Positions 34,321-47,499 of a stretch of 64,000 bases of DNA are shown piece after piece. The DNA is taken from the NCBI GenBank assembly GCA_013399875.1, contig VXAZ01003895.1, forward strand, positions 155,430-219,429. Direction: 5' to 3'. Positions within the stretch are counted from its first letter, which is position 1. Each line of letters opens with the position of its first letter. The notes beneath the pieces are model-generated. The model was not told the DNA's origin and made no database searches. It worked only from the letters and a program-made list of their open reading frames with translations. The DNA comes from Gymnorhina tibicen (Eukaryota; Chordata; Aves; Passeriformes; Artamidae). The translations under genes and the position numbers were made by a program.

Positions 34321-36424
34321 TTTGTAATAATTTATTATATGTGACAAATATAAAATTAAGAAAATAAGTACATATGCAAAAGACAAGGGTATTGCTGATG
34401 GTGAACTGAAGATAAATATCTCACTGCTGGGCTGCATCATATATCTACACACTGGAAATATATATTTAAAAGAAAATCTTGCTAACTTAAACTGTCATAA
34501 CTAACAGATACTCCAATAACATGACTGTAAAGAAAATTGCCCATGCTGAGAAGATAATAAGCCTTATTTTCAAGATAAATTAATCTAATTTCAATGTCCA
34601 GATATTTCTATGCATTTGTCAGCAAGGCTGAAATTTTTTCTCACTATTAGACATAATTTTCACAGAGAAGTCACCTCCAAAAATTCTCTCAAGTAGTCAG
34701 AATAGGTTGAATTTCTTAAATCTGACATCCCAAACTTTATATTCCTAGCCTTTCAACCAGTATTTTCAAACTTTTCTGATTGTTTTATAAAATTTTTCAT
34801 ATATATTAACAACAACTGACATAGAGTTGTGCAGATTTTCAATTACAAAACCTAAAAAACCCCAAACTATGCAACATGTCTCTAATAATACCACTGTCAT
34901 CATTGTATTAGCTACATTTTTTGAGTTACTGACATTTTTGAGGTGGCAATACCCAAGTCTATAACTATTGAACATGTTTCTCTGAAGACTACATATGACA
35001 AATTTTAAAAGGTCCTTGAGATACCTGATCAGAGTATATCAAAAGTTGTCTAATGTGAAGCTACAAAAAAACCCACACCAAAATTATAAAACAGATTCTT
35101 TATGAAGACTGAAATAAGGTTTTAAAATTCCACAGATTTCTAAATTGAATTAAATACTTTATGGTTTTGCTTATGTTTAAGTTGGAAGTAATTCATATTC
35201 ATTCTAAATATTTTAAATAATGATAATATTAAGTCTGTAAAAAAAAATAGTAAAAAATTTTGGAACAATATTGGCTCAATTGGGACAGAGTCCATTTCTT
35301 AATCTGAATGGAGGATAGATGTTTAACATTTTCCTAAGGGGCACTTCCATTGTATGTACTCTGAGCTTCTTATTTAATTCATAATGTCAACCACAATGTA
35401 TACACTCACATTTTCATTCAACTACAAGTGAGAGATTTTTGCTTTACTTCTTTCAATTTTATGATCTACAATTTGCTAGCTCTCTAACAAGACCAAATCT
35501 CCACTTGATTTTATTCCCCCTGAAAATGATTTCTGGTTTTCTTTAACTCCATTAGGCATTGGTTTTCTTTCATTTTTTCCCCCTCCTCTTCTGCCTCAGG
35601 AATTTTTACCTTATTTTTATTGGTTTGGGTTTTTTTTGCATTTGCTGAACAATGCTGGAATATTTTCAGCATTTGTTAGTTTCTTTAAATTTCATGTTGC
35701 CATTTATTTCTGTTAAGAGTTAATTTAAACTCTATTAATACTGTCTGTTTAAAGTTCAGAAAATATATGTTCAATGAGGGTCATGAACTCCAAATTCCAA
35801 GTCACTATGACTAAATCATAGCCAGTGTAAGAACTTCACCTCTGTGGAAAGTTCCCTTTTCTCTTCTTTCATACTTTTCCCAGTACAAAGTTTCTTATTT
35901 CTTTGATCAGATTTCAGGTCATCTCGACATCTCTTCTGAAGTCTACGTCTTCTGAAATGAGGATGATTTTTATTTTTTCACCTCTATACATAAGTTTCAT
36001 TTAGTTGTTTAGCTTTGGGGTTTTTTTGTTTGTTTTTTTTTTCTTGCTTGGTTGCTTTTCTTAAAATTTCAGTTTCCTTCAATCTCTCCCTTTGCCAGCC
36101 AAAAGTTTCACACCAAATTTACCATTCTTCCTCTATTTAGGCTACTGAAATACTGTTGGCCTAAGTACAGACAGAAAATTATAGCTCTCAAGGAGTTAAG
36201 ATTAAAATATACTTTAGACCCCACTCCAAAATGCATTCCTTGTATTCCAAGACCCCATTCCTTGATATGTTGTATTGTGTTTGCCAGTAGATGAAAAAAA
36301 AATGGGCACTAAACAAATGGAAATTCACATTCATTTCAACTCATATCTAGTTTGGACTTCTGCAAACTCTGTCCTATTGAACCCTTGCTATGTTTGGCTA
36401 ATATGACTGGAATCCCCAATAAAA
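34321..36424. other. Unique DNA, no gene seen
   Basis: AT-rich DNA with T-rich runs near 35570-35640 and 36015-36045. No exon or repeat family recognised. Confidence 0.5.
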
Positions 36425-36427
36425 GAA

Positions 36428-36905
36428 GGGTGTGGGCGTACTGCAGCAAGTCCAGAGAAGGGCCATGAAGATAATCTGGGGGCTGGAGCTCCTCTCCTGT
36501 GAAGACAGTCTGGGACAGTTAGGGTTGTTCAGCCTGGAAAAGAGAAGGGTCCAGGGAGACCTCTTAGCAGCCTTCCAGTAACAAGGGATCTTCCAAGAAG
36601 GCTGGAGATGGACTGCTTGCAAGGGCATGTAGTGATAGGACAAGGGGGAATGGCTTTGAACTGAAAGGGGGCAGGTTAAGATTAGATGTTAGAAAGGAAA
36701 TCTTAATTTATAAGGGTCGTGAGACACTGGCACAGGTCGCCCAGAGAAGTGGTCAATGCCCTATCCCTGGGAGTGTTCAAGGCTAGGTTACAGGGGTTTG
36801 AGCAACCTCATCTAGTGGAAGGTGTCCCTGCCCATGGCAGGGAGGTTGAAATAAATGATATTTAAGATGCCTTTCAGCCCAAACCATTCTATGAGTCTGT
36901 GATTA
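36428..36905 (+). mobile_element. CR1 LINE 3' end
   Basis: Sense-strand CR1 truncated at its 5' side. Recognisable blocks are 'GAGAAGGGCCATGAAGATAA' (36455), 'GTTGTTCAGCCTGGAAAAGAG' (36526), 'CAAGGGGGAATGGCTTTGAAC' (36641), 'GCCCAGAGAAGTGGTCAATG' (36739), 'TCTAGTGGAAGGTGTCCCTG' (36813) and the final 'CCATTCTATGAGTCTGTGATT'-like tail. This resembles the younger avian CR1 subfamilies. It carries only the end of the pol frame and the 3' untranslated region. Confidence 0.95.
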
Positions 36906-39177
36906 TTGAATAGTACCATTTGGATTCTAAGATTACTTTTCTGCAAGTCTTTGTGTAAGTGTATGAAGTGCTGTCGTTTCTCAGATCAAGATGCATTGTT
37001 TGTTCATCAATTACACTTACTCTTAAAAACATAATATTTTAAATAGTCAGACACCATGTTATCAGGATTTAGAAATACTGCTTGAAGAAATACTGAATGT
37101 CTGATGTCTTTCAAACACTATTTGGAATCTCATGAGTTTTACTTGTCAAATAAAACCAATGTCAATCTCTGACAGCTTTAAGAATTCATGTAGGAAGTGC
37201 CAAGATGTTTATCAAATGAATGAATAAATAGCATATCAAATTTTCACTGTTACTTTATCTTAAATGAAGTTTGGATTTCATTTCAATTGTTTTTCCAGAA
37301 TAGTTTGTTCATTCAGAAATTACAGTTTTCAGCTGTTTCTTGAATTCCAACTTTGTCAAAACTAACTTTTCTGTGTTGTTAAAAAAAAATAAGGCACATG
37401 GAATAGGCATGTTCCGAGTCTTCATATATACCTGGGTTTTTTTGAACCAGGTATCAGCTTCTTTTCACCTTTCTCATGCACAGTGCATAGGTTTCTTTTT
37501 TACAGGAAATACTTTGTGAAGAAGCATTTGATCGTTAATCTGTGTACAGCCAGAAAAAAGGAAGGCTCATTCCTGCATTAGCAACCTCATTTCCAAAGAG
37601 GATTACTCTCGTATGCAAAGATCAATGAAAGTATTATTAAATCTCCCAGCCCTTTTGCCTTTCTGTGCGAAGCTGATATTACCAATTATTTTAAATATGT
37701 CTGACTCTAATTTTAGTGAAATATTTTTGGCATGAAGTGGAGGGATGTTGAATATTTTATATCAGCCTGATCTCAGAAGGAGTTCTAAACTATTTAATAC
37801 CTTAGAAGATGTCATTGGGCTAAAAGGGATCACTTTAATAACAATCCATCTCACTATCAATTTTGTCAGCTATATGGACATTTAATTTTTCTTCCTAACA
37901 AATGATTTACTCTCTTTCTCTCTGATAAAACAATGGATCAGTTGACCCTGGGTTACTAAATTTCCATACTTATTCTAATTCTGGAGCATTTGAATAGTCT
38001 AATTTATCTCTTATGTCAGAAGGTGCCTTAGACTATTTTCCTCTGCTATGTGAAAAGGAGTTCTTGTGTCTAGTATGCTTGAGCAAAAACATCAAAATAC
38101 TTATGGCAGCAGAGTATTGGCCAAACATTTAAATGATTGTATCATCTGTGGCATACTTTGAATGAAGTTATGCTATAAAAACATTTTTGCAGTCAGTGAA
38201 ATATAATAAAAAATGACACTTGAATACAATAAACTAAGAACAGTAGCTTTAATGAAATGTATCCAAAATATAGAGTAGTTCATAAAGACACAGTTCTAAA
38301 TTTATACTTTGCAGATAATCACATCTCAAATGTTAGGGGAAGGCAGGAAACAAACAAGCAAGCAAATGAGATCCAGCCGTCTTGGTCAGATAAATGAAAA
38401 CCAAACCAAACCAAAACAAACCCCATGGATTCTGAGAATTATACTTTCATCATATTTCTCTGATTATATTCTACCATACTGCCTTCCCATTTATTTAACC
38501 TGGCATGTCCTCCCTTGCAAAATGCACTGCAATATCTGTAGAAATGATTTCCCACAGGACAGTTAGCATTTTCACCATTTCAGGACTGCATTTTAAATTA
38601 ACATTTCCCAGGGGCTGTAAGTATGGAGACAACTGTCCAGATGCATAACTGCAGACAATGTCTGTGGTGTGCAGCTTGAGATGATGTGTCCTCCATCAAG
38701 TTTTAGCATAGTTCTAGTTTATTAGAGGAAATGGGACCAGCTTTGCCAACTGAAAATAGATACAGTGGTGAACTAGTGACACCAATCTTGATTTACAGCA
38801 CATATCTTGCAAAAGAAGATTCTGTGGCATGGTGCCCACTCCAATCACCTTTTGTTAGCTGGGAATTTATGTTAGGAGAAACTCTGCTGGAGGAGAAAGA
38901 ACAAGTTAATGGATCATCAGAGAATCACAAAATAAATAGAAAAAAATTGAATTGTATTCTATTCCAAATTTTATTCTTTGTTTGTATGCACATTTAGAAT
39001 ACAATTCAATTCTTACTTCTTGAGTAATTTGGGTTGCAAATTTTCATCGTTATCTGCAAGATAGTGATTGTCCTTTAACTAAAGAAGAAAAGTAATGTAA
39101 AAAGAAAAATCTGATCATGCTTATGGTCATCTAGTTATTTTTTCCTCCTTTAAGACATGCTGTTCTCCCAAATGTAG
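36906..39177. other. Unique DNA, no gene seen
   Basis: A short hairpin (ATACCTGG 37428-37435 with CCAGGTAT 37447-37454) and a CCAAA tract at 38396-38424 are the only structures noticed. The segment at 37440-37800 is free of repeats and could be checked for cross-species conservation. Confidence 0.45.
38396..38424 (+). repeat. (CCAAA)n low-complexity repeat
   Basis: Three to four CCAAA/CAAAA units in an A-rich context. Confidence 0.8.
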
Positions 39178-39772
39178 CAAGTTTGGTATCCTGGGCAGTA
39201 TCAGTAGTTGTGTGGCCAGCAGGACCAGGGAAGTGATTTGCCCTGCTGTACTCGGCACTGGTGAGGCCACACCTGGAGGCTTGTGTCCAGTTTTGTGTCT
39301 CTGAATTCTGGAAGGACATAGAAGGGCTGAAGAGAGCCCAGAGAAGGACAATGAAGCTGGTGAAGGTTCTTGAGCACAAGTCCCACAAGGAGCAGCTGTA
39401 GAGGTTGCGTTTGTTTAGCCTGAAGACACCTCAGGGGAGACCTTATCACTCTCTACAGCTCCCCAAGGGGAGTTTGTAGCCAGGTGGGGGTTGGTTTCTA
39501 CCACCAGGCAAGCAGCAACAGAACATAATCTCCAACTAGACCAGGAGAGGTTTAGGTTGGACATTAGAAAAAATTTCTTCACAGAAAGGGTGATTAGACA
39601 CTGGAATGGACTGCCCAGGGAGGTGGTGGAGTCACCATCCCTGGAGGTGTTTAAGGAAAGGTTGGATGTAGCACACAGTGCCATGGTCTAGTTGACGAAT
39701 TGGTGTCTGATCATAGGTTGGACTCAATGTTCTCAGAAGTATTTTCCAAACTAAAGGATTCCATGATTCTGT
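39178..39772 (+). mobile_element. CR1 LINE, pol end and 3' UTR
   Basis: A fairly complete 3' segment of a CR1: 'GTATCCTGGGCAGTATCAG' (39187), 'CACTGGTGAGGCCACACCTG' (39256), 'GAGAGCCCAGAGAAGGACAA' (39333), 'GGGGAGACCTTATCACTCTC' (39434), 'GGAGAGGTTTAGGTTGGACAT' (39544), 'GACTGCCCAGGGAGGTGGTGG' (39609) and a 'GGATTCCATGATTCTGTG' tail at 39755. The pol C-terminal frame (VRPHLEAC-like, near 39260-39300) is still partly readable. An open frame at 39491-39691 covers the 3' UTR and is not a gene. Confidence 0.95.
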
Positions 39773-42700
39773 GTGAAGTTACCTTAATTAATAACTTAAT
39801 TCATGTTTTCAGGAAGAAACCTTTCAATTCCATTGACCTACACTATCCACCAGCTCTTCTTACAGCAATAAAATGTTTCAAAGGAGAGTTGCAGACTGAG
39901 ACAAAATAACTTGCCCTAGTAAGCATACAAGTCTTTAAAATGTGTCTTTCAAGAGATAGGTTCTCTTTTTTTTTTTCTTTTTCTTATTTTTTTCATAAAG
40001 AAGAGATCAGTTCCTCTAGCCTTGAGATGAAAAACCATACTCAGGAAGAAGGTGATGAAAGTAAGATCCTTGGCTGATAAGAACAACACATACTTTCAAG
40101 GGATAGGAAGAAGAAAGCAGTAAAACATCCAGATAAATGTGTTCTCTTGGATCTGAATATTTGCGTGCCATTTAATTCCCAGATTAATTTGGTTTGGAAC
40201 CATTAGTAAGCTACAACTTATTTCCTTTCTTTATCACATTGCTAAAGAGATTATTACAAAATGATACTAAAAATAGAGTACTATAATATTTAACTACATA
40301 CTTATAGCAGAATGTAGATTCCAGCCATTTTACTTTATGGTGTCAGATTTAGCAGGGTTTTAACATAGAGGCACAATCCTCTGCAGGTTTCTTATAGTGC
40401 TGTACCTAGTCAATCCTTGAGTAGAGAGCATCTTGCAAAAAGGATGTTGCCTAAATTGTATTAAATATGAAAAATAAGGAGTTGTTGAAGGCTATTCAGC
40501 TTTTTTGTAGGTTTTTCTAAACATAACTGACATTCTGAGTTCATCTCTAGTAAAAGCACACACATAGTATAAGCTGTATTGTGGATTAGCTGAAATATTA
40601 GCGATTTAGAGCAGCTAATGAATGATTAAACTATCTGATGGGATGAATAGTAAAATACTGGTTTGCTGTGATAGCCTGCATTAGGGTGTAATTTGAGATT
40701 GAAAGCTTCTAAGCAGGAGTCTTGAATAATTCTATTCACACAAACTGGTGCATGTGGCATTTAGAAAATGTTTCAGTGTATATCATGACTCTGTCATAAG
40801 TCTGTAAGCTTGGTTAGAGCTGTGGTCATTACAAGTTACCACATAACAAAACTGTTGGCAAACCTATTCTGTACAATAACATTTTAGGAGTTTTTCTCTT
40901 AGAAGATTATGTAAAAGGAAATTTTTGGTAGCAGTGGTCATCAAAAGAATGACATTTTTGCGCAGAAGATCGGTTTATACTCTATAAAAGCCTCTTGTTT
41001 GAATTTAACATCATCATCTACATTAACAATGGATACACAGTGCTTACAGCTGAATGAAAGTAGTGTGGCCTAAAAGCTATTTTTTAGCTGCACGGTGTTC
41101 CCTGTGGCTCTGGCTATCCAAATCAAAGCTCACAATGAAAGCCAGGTACTCTTGTGCTTAGTTAATGGTCATATAAGGGGCAGGCTTCAAGAGAAGTTTG
41201 GAAAAAAACCCCAAGCTATCAAAACCACCAAATCCCAAACCTTCCCCAAAAGAAAAAGATGCCTAGAACACCAAATCAAAAGGCTCCTTTTAGCAATTCT
41301 AATGGTATCAAAAGGCTTGATGAGAAAAAGGTTAAGGGAGAATATTTTTCCTCACTGGGGGAAAATAAAATTTTAGGTAGGGATTTAGCTACTTTGTAGT
41401 ACATTTTGGTCTGTGTCATGGATCTTGGACAGGTCTTTTTAATTCTCCATGCTTCACTTCCTGCCAGATATGTATCACAATCATGCTCCCCTTGCCCACC
41501 TTTATTATCTTTATCAAGACTATGAAATACATGAGACAGGAAGACTTATTATTTAAAAAATAATATATATGTGTAGCTCCGGTCCTGCATTGCATAGAGT
41601 TCTTCAGAGCAGTCTCAATTTTTTATGGACTTTACACATTATCTAGAAGCAGAGCTAGTGTTTATGTAGCCTGCAAAGTCTGTGTATTTCTTTTATGAAT
41701 GCATACCTCAGACTGCTTAGCATTCCATGCTCTGCTGCGTCCTACCTCATTAGTCCTAGAGGAATGTTGGCAGAATAAATAGGAAAGGCCCCAGGAATTT
41801 TCACTGCTGCAGAGCCATTTCTTCTGCACATCATGCAGGATGTGTCCAAATATCTGCAGTGCAGTTTCATGGATTTGAATAAGCCAAAATTAATTTTTTT
41901 TCCTAGATAGAGAGTTGAAATGAATTTTATTTTCAGTATTTTCAGTATTTTATTTTGGTTGCCTTTTGAATTTGTGCTTATTTTTTTCTCTCTTAAGTAG
42001 CTAAATGGAAAAATATGACTCAAAAACAGTGGAATTCTGTCTGCCATTTAGTGAGCAGCAGGGAGATCTTCTGCTCCACAGCAGAATTTCCTGCATACTG
42101 GACTGTCTCGCTCACAGATTACCTCAAAAACATTTCTCTTCTGCTTCCTGTAGGAAAGACTCACACAAATATTTTCACAACTGATTTCTGAAAGAAGGTT
42201 TTAAATATTGTTCTATAAATCTATTATTCAAGATATAAAATTTAATTTTTTACTCTTAAGTATGTCTGAGAGCCTTGTCCATTAGAACTGGTTACTATTA
42301 GCTAATGCACTGATTTTGGCTGCAAATTGATGGGAGATGAGCATTTCAGTTTAACATAGAAACCTAGGTGAGGCCCATAGTATTGTTCAGGTTGCTATCT
42401 CTAGAGCTCAGACTCTGCAGAGAGGTCAGCAGCTGTCAGCTGCAATTATGCAGCCAGGAACCTGCATCAGCCAGTGCAGAACAGAGAAATCAACAACCTG
42501 GGAATGAGCCAGTCTATTTCGTTTAGGAAAAACTTTAAAAAGGTACCATATAGGTATGTACTCGAAGGAACTTCTGCTAGCATGCTATAAATGCATACTT
42601 AAAGAGTGTTTACACACTGTAGTTATTGACTTTTGGAAAACAGAGAAAATATTTCTAGGTGTCACTTTGGTGAGTTTTGGAAAAAAACAAACCTAGATAA

Positions 42701-45700
42701 CAGAAAGAATTAATAAGCAAAGATTCTAATTTTTTTTTTAATACATATATAATGTATTCAACCACGTTATCAGAAAGGAGAGCATAAGGAGAACATGGTG
42801 CTGTAATGTAGAGAGGGAATCAACCCACACTGTATGTGCACACACTCACGGACACCTATGATCTGATTCTGCCTGGAGGTAGACTCCCAGCCCAGAAGCA
42901 TCCAAACCATTTTCATGGAGATAATAGAGTCACTAGCAGATCAGTAAGTGTTTCACATGGTTTTGGAATGACATGTGGAAATACAGCAGGAGAATCTAAG
43001 GCATCTAGAGTGGTACTGGAAGGCACAGCTTAGGCTTAGCAGATCTCTGATCAAGGTGTCTGCATGTGCTTCCATGCATGGGTGGACTTCATGCCTCTGG
43101 TGCTCTTTTTCGCACCTCTCCTAGTTCAGCTACCCCCGGAGGAGGGTACGATTCACTCACAGTTTCTGATTCATACCAGTTAGGGTCACGTTAAGCTCTT
43201 GGATTCCCAAAGGTCTTTCAGACAACATTAAATTCCTCTCTTTAGGCAGCTAATTTGCAATCTGAGAGTCTTCATGTGGTCTAGGTCTTGTAGAGTTCAG
43301 TGGAAGATGTTGTTGATGCAGTAAACAGATTATTTTATTGTCTACTTTAGTGTGAGCTGAAATATGCTGCAGACTATAAATTCACTGAGTAGCTCTTCAT
43401 AACTTTATCAAGAGCTCAGAACTGTGGAGGCACGTAGGAATTTAACATGAGGTCTAACAATTTTTACCAACTTCATATACTTGCAAAATGGTGACAAAGT
43501 TAATAAGTAATAATGACAATTAAAAAAAAAAAAGAAAAAGAAAAAAACCAAAGATCAAAGAACACATTCCCAGGCATTTTCTACGTACAAAAATTAACAT
43601 TATGGGATTTGATGTGGTGACTGCATCTCAGTTTGTATTTTCAAGAAAGGACTCCTCTGCTTGTCAGAAGTCTAACAAAGTCTTCAGTCTTATAGACATG
43701 ACAGAGTGTCAAAACTGTAAATCACTTTTATCTTTCAAAACTTATACATATCTTGTATATACCATATATATTTCCAGTAAAATGTATCACTCTTCATCCT
43801 TTGGAGCATGTGACATTTTGTGCAGCATTTTTTTCTACAGAAAAGAAAATAAGATACATTTCAATCATGTAGCCTGGTAAAGCATATATACTTAGCTACT
43901 GCACTGCATGCCATAAAACTATAACTTGTTATTAAAAGAAACTGGTCTGTGGCTTTATATAGTAATTTTTCTCTTTAAAAAAAATAAAATTTTTTAAAAA
44001 GCAATAAAATTTTAAAACCTAGTGATACTGATGAAAAAATCATGAGGTTAGTTTTGTTTATTTCATTCATAATTAGATAAAATTAGTTGAAAAGAATTAG
44101 CTTGCAGAACAGAGTCCTTCATGCAATAAACAATATAATCAGTACAACAACATGCACAATTTTGGATTCCCACTGCTGCCACCAAAATATTATTGTGATG
44201 TGCCAATGGACGTTCAGATTGAAGAAGAATGCCCTAATTAGCTGGTAATTATGTAAATATGTTTTTTAAAATAGCAAATAAGTTACCATGTGATGAGTTA
44301 AAAGTAGTTGCTTTCCTCACTTCTAATAATTTTATTAAGTATTCACAGCTTGCAGATTTTGGATTCAGACTACTTACAGCTTGGATATATAATTTAGCAT
44401 TAGGTGGTTGGAGTGATATCTTTGAATTTATCAGATGAATTGCTTGAATTTAATTTGGGCAGAATGGCACCTATTGAGGAAAACTATTTTCAGTTAGGCA
44501 ATGAGCTGTTAACAGTAATGTTTGGAATAAATACATTTTATCAGCATTTACAAAGGCACCCTACTAGGTAGCCAGCAGAATAGTACATTTCATGGTGCAA
44601 TATCATTTCTTTGCCCTAAAAATACCTTCTTTTGCCTCTTTCAAATTCAAGAACCTTGTAGGGACAGTGTTACATTTGTTTTGCCTCCAAGTACAGTTGC
44701 ATTACTTTAAAGGGATGACATTTTGCAAACAAAATGTATTTGTCTATCTTGCAGAAACAAGTGTATAAAGCAGTTCTCTTCTGAAAATGTATATTTGGCA
44801 ATGTACATTTTGGAGCATATAGATTTTGTGTAGGTGTTTAGAAAGAAAGGAAGAAAGTATGGTATTGTAAGGTACTACAAACTGCAGACATTTATGAACA
44901 GTCTCTCAAGGCACTTGAACTCTGCAGCATTGCATTGTTTTTCTCTTAGATGATGAAAACTTTGACACAGATGCAGCCTTGGAAACATCAAAGGCAAGAA
45001 AGCTCAGAACATTAATGTTTGAGATAGGAGGTTGAAATACTGCAATATTTAAATTGTGATATTTAAATATACCTTGATATGAAAGTGTTAGAAAAAGCTA
45101 ACCAAGTGTCACAAAGACTAAGGAGATAAAGACAGGCCATCATCAGCTGCTGGATGAACTATTGGTGTCTTGGCCTTTGTCGCTTTCGTTTATCAATAAT
45201 CCAAATATTTTGTATGCAAGTACATGAAACAGTATGGTTAAACATTTTGTCCCACACTATGGACTCTAGCACAAATAATGTAATTGAAATAAATAAATAT
45301 CCTTAAAAGAATACAATGAAAAAAAAGTAAGGAATACAGAAATAAAGACTGTTTTAATTCGATGTTTCTTCTACCACTTGAAAGTACAGTCTTTCAGAAA
45401 GTCTTTTACAGCAAGAACCAAATTGCTGAAGATTTTTAAATAACAAAGTTCCAATACAAATGATGCTAAATTCCTGTAAAACTCATGCTCCATATTTCTA
45501 ATTTTGAAAATGCCAAATTACTTGGTAAGATAACACACTGTAGATGTCATATTCACAGAGGCCTGCAATACATTGCATTTCTTAGATTATTTTTTTTACA
45601 TATAAATAGGAACTAGGGCAGAAAGCTAACTCTGAACTTTCAATCTCAGTTCAACAGTCTTTCAGATCTGAGTTTGTGAGTGCTTAATCTTACATCTATG

Positions 45701-46097
45701 TTATGTTTTATGTTAATTTTCTTGGAAATAAAATATTAATTCACATTCTCCCCAAATTTTGTGTGCATAATGCCTGTGATTGCCTGTAATCTTCTCAGGG
45801 AATGTGACAAATAAAGTTACAGAAAAAGTCTAGGAAAAGAAGCAGCTTACTGCTTTTAACTTATTACTTTTGTGAGAATCTTTATTGATTGCTGTTTGTT
45901 CTCAGTCTGTGTTCCAGTTACTGAACTGGATTTCTTGAATTACAAGTAAGACTAGGATGCTTCCCAGATGAATGATTTGTTCCAATATTTACATGAAGAA
46001 TGTAAATATTTTTTGAAAAAACATAATGAACATGTAAATGAAGCTATCACAATGGTGGTATATAAATGAATATGAACAAATATGTATAATGTTGTTA
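39773..46097. other. 6.3 kb of unique DNA, no gene seen
   Basis: No transposon recognised. Segment 42800-43260 is somewhat GC-richer with no open frame of note. Segment 44100-44520 contains TAATTAGC-type motifs in repeat-free DNA and could be a conserved non-coding element, which cannot be judged from one species. A poly-A/GA run lies at 43523-43548. Confidence 0.45.
43523..43548 (+). repeat. A-rich tract
   Basis: Runs of A interrupted by single G bases. Confidence 0.85.
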
Positions 46098-46262
46098 CAG
46101 GGACCTTTGTGGCCCTTCTCTGAATCCTCTGCAGCCTGTCCACGTCTCTTTTGTATAGTGGGGACCAAAACTGAACACAGCATTCCAGATGTGGCATGAC
46201 AAGCACTAAGTAGAGGGAATTGATGAGACACAGCATCCTGTGTGGGCTGGCACTAGGGTGTG
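46098..46262 (-). mobile_element. CR1 LINE pol C-terminal fragment
   Basis: On the minus strand an open frame starting at 46236 encodes, over its first 46 codons, the conserved end of CR1 reverse transcriptase: a PHLE-CVQFWSP core followed by [15 protein letters not shown]. This region is the C-terminal part of LINE pol. CR1 similarity stops at about 46098 and the rest of the frame reads into unique DNA. Both ends are truncated, with no 3' tail. Confidence 0.85.
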
Positions 46263-47499
46263 GGAGCAGTTAATCTCTGTCTATTTTTGCTTTATTTTCA
46301 TCCTTGTGGGTGTTTTTCTTGTCTACCATGTCTGTTCTTTTCTTTCTTTAAGCTTATCTGCTCTTTTGTTTGTTTATTTGTTTTGGTCTTAGTGAATCAA
46401 TACCCGGTTTTTACTTTTTTTACTTTTTTATGTGTCTTGAAAACATTCACCCTCATTCTTGGGGCTAAAATCTGTTAGTGACCAACTGTTGATCATTTTT
46501 GATTTGTGTTTATAGCCTTGAGATCTGCTGTGTCCTAGTACTTTCAAAGCCTCTGATATCAACACGTTTATACTCCTAGAGGCCATACTGCAGTATTCAG
46601 TGGATAAAAATGATGATTGATGGAACTTGGAACTTAGTGCTATATAAAATTTGGACTCAAAAGGAGAGATACTAGCTAGACTAACCAGACAGAATAGTGG
46701 CCCAATCTGCAGCATATTACTAAAAATCAGAAAATCTGTGAGAAAAGAAAACATTCGGAAAACTTCAGATTTTTGTGAAGATTCATGTCTGAATGGACAT
46801 TAAGTAGAAACAGCTTTATAAAGGCATTTCTTAAATTATTTCCCTTTAAAACAAATAATTGTGAAATACAAAGAGAGGAAATAATCTCAATCGAGGCATA
46901 AGACCTGGACCAAGATATAGTTAGCAAACCTGAAAAATTACCATCATGCATTCAGCATATGTGTATGAGTAAAGTAAAAAGTAGAAAAAGAAATGAAATC
47001 TAAGAACATGTTAAAAACAATATGCTTGTAAAGCTGAAGAAAATGGAACAAGCAGCCAGAAGGATGAAATTCTAGTGAAATAAAATTCTTGTATTGAAAA
47101 TACTACTCCTGTATACGAAATTTGTTCTTATATTCTAAACAGTGTAGCTCTTGTTAAAAAAAAGTTTTATAAATGGCACCAAAAAGCTGTCATGCCTACC
47201 TAAAAATTGAGAAAGACCATCCAAAAATAGAAAGTCTTATTTAAGAAAAAGAAACTGGATACAAATATTGCAGCTGTAACTTAACTCTAAATTGTGTTTA
47301 AAACAGGGAAAATGAGACTTTGAGAAACATTTTGTCCTAGGAAACTATTTAACCCCTATAATAATGTATTCAAACAAATTCCAATACCAAAACCAAGAAG
47401 TCTTCCAAGATTCTGTACGGCCAAAGATTGATATAAAGGATGTCTGAGTAAAAGGAAGTCATAGGACAAAACCAAAATGAACTAACCACTTCACTGTGC
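46263..47499. other. Unique DNA, perhaps containing the worn start of an old CR1
   Basis: No clear feature. The plus strand from about 46900 onward may be the eroded upstream part of the old CR1 that becomes recognisable at 47500, but similarity is too weak for me to claim. Confidence 0.35.

Noticed and set aside
37428..37454. Short hairpin ATACCTGG/CCAGGTAT as a terminator or miRNA
   Set aside because: The stem is only 8-10 bp. Rho-independent terminators are not relevant in nuclear vertebrate DNA, and the stem is too short for a miRNA precursor.
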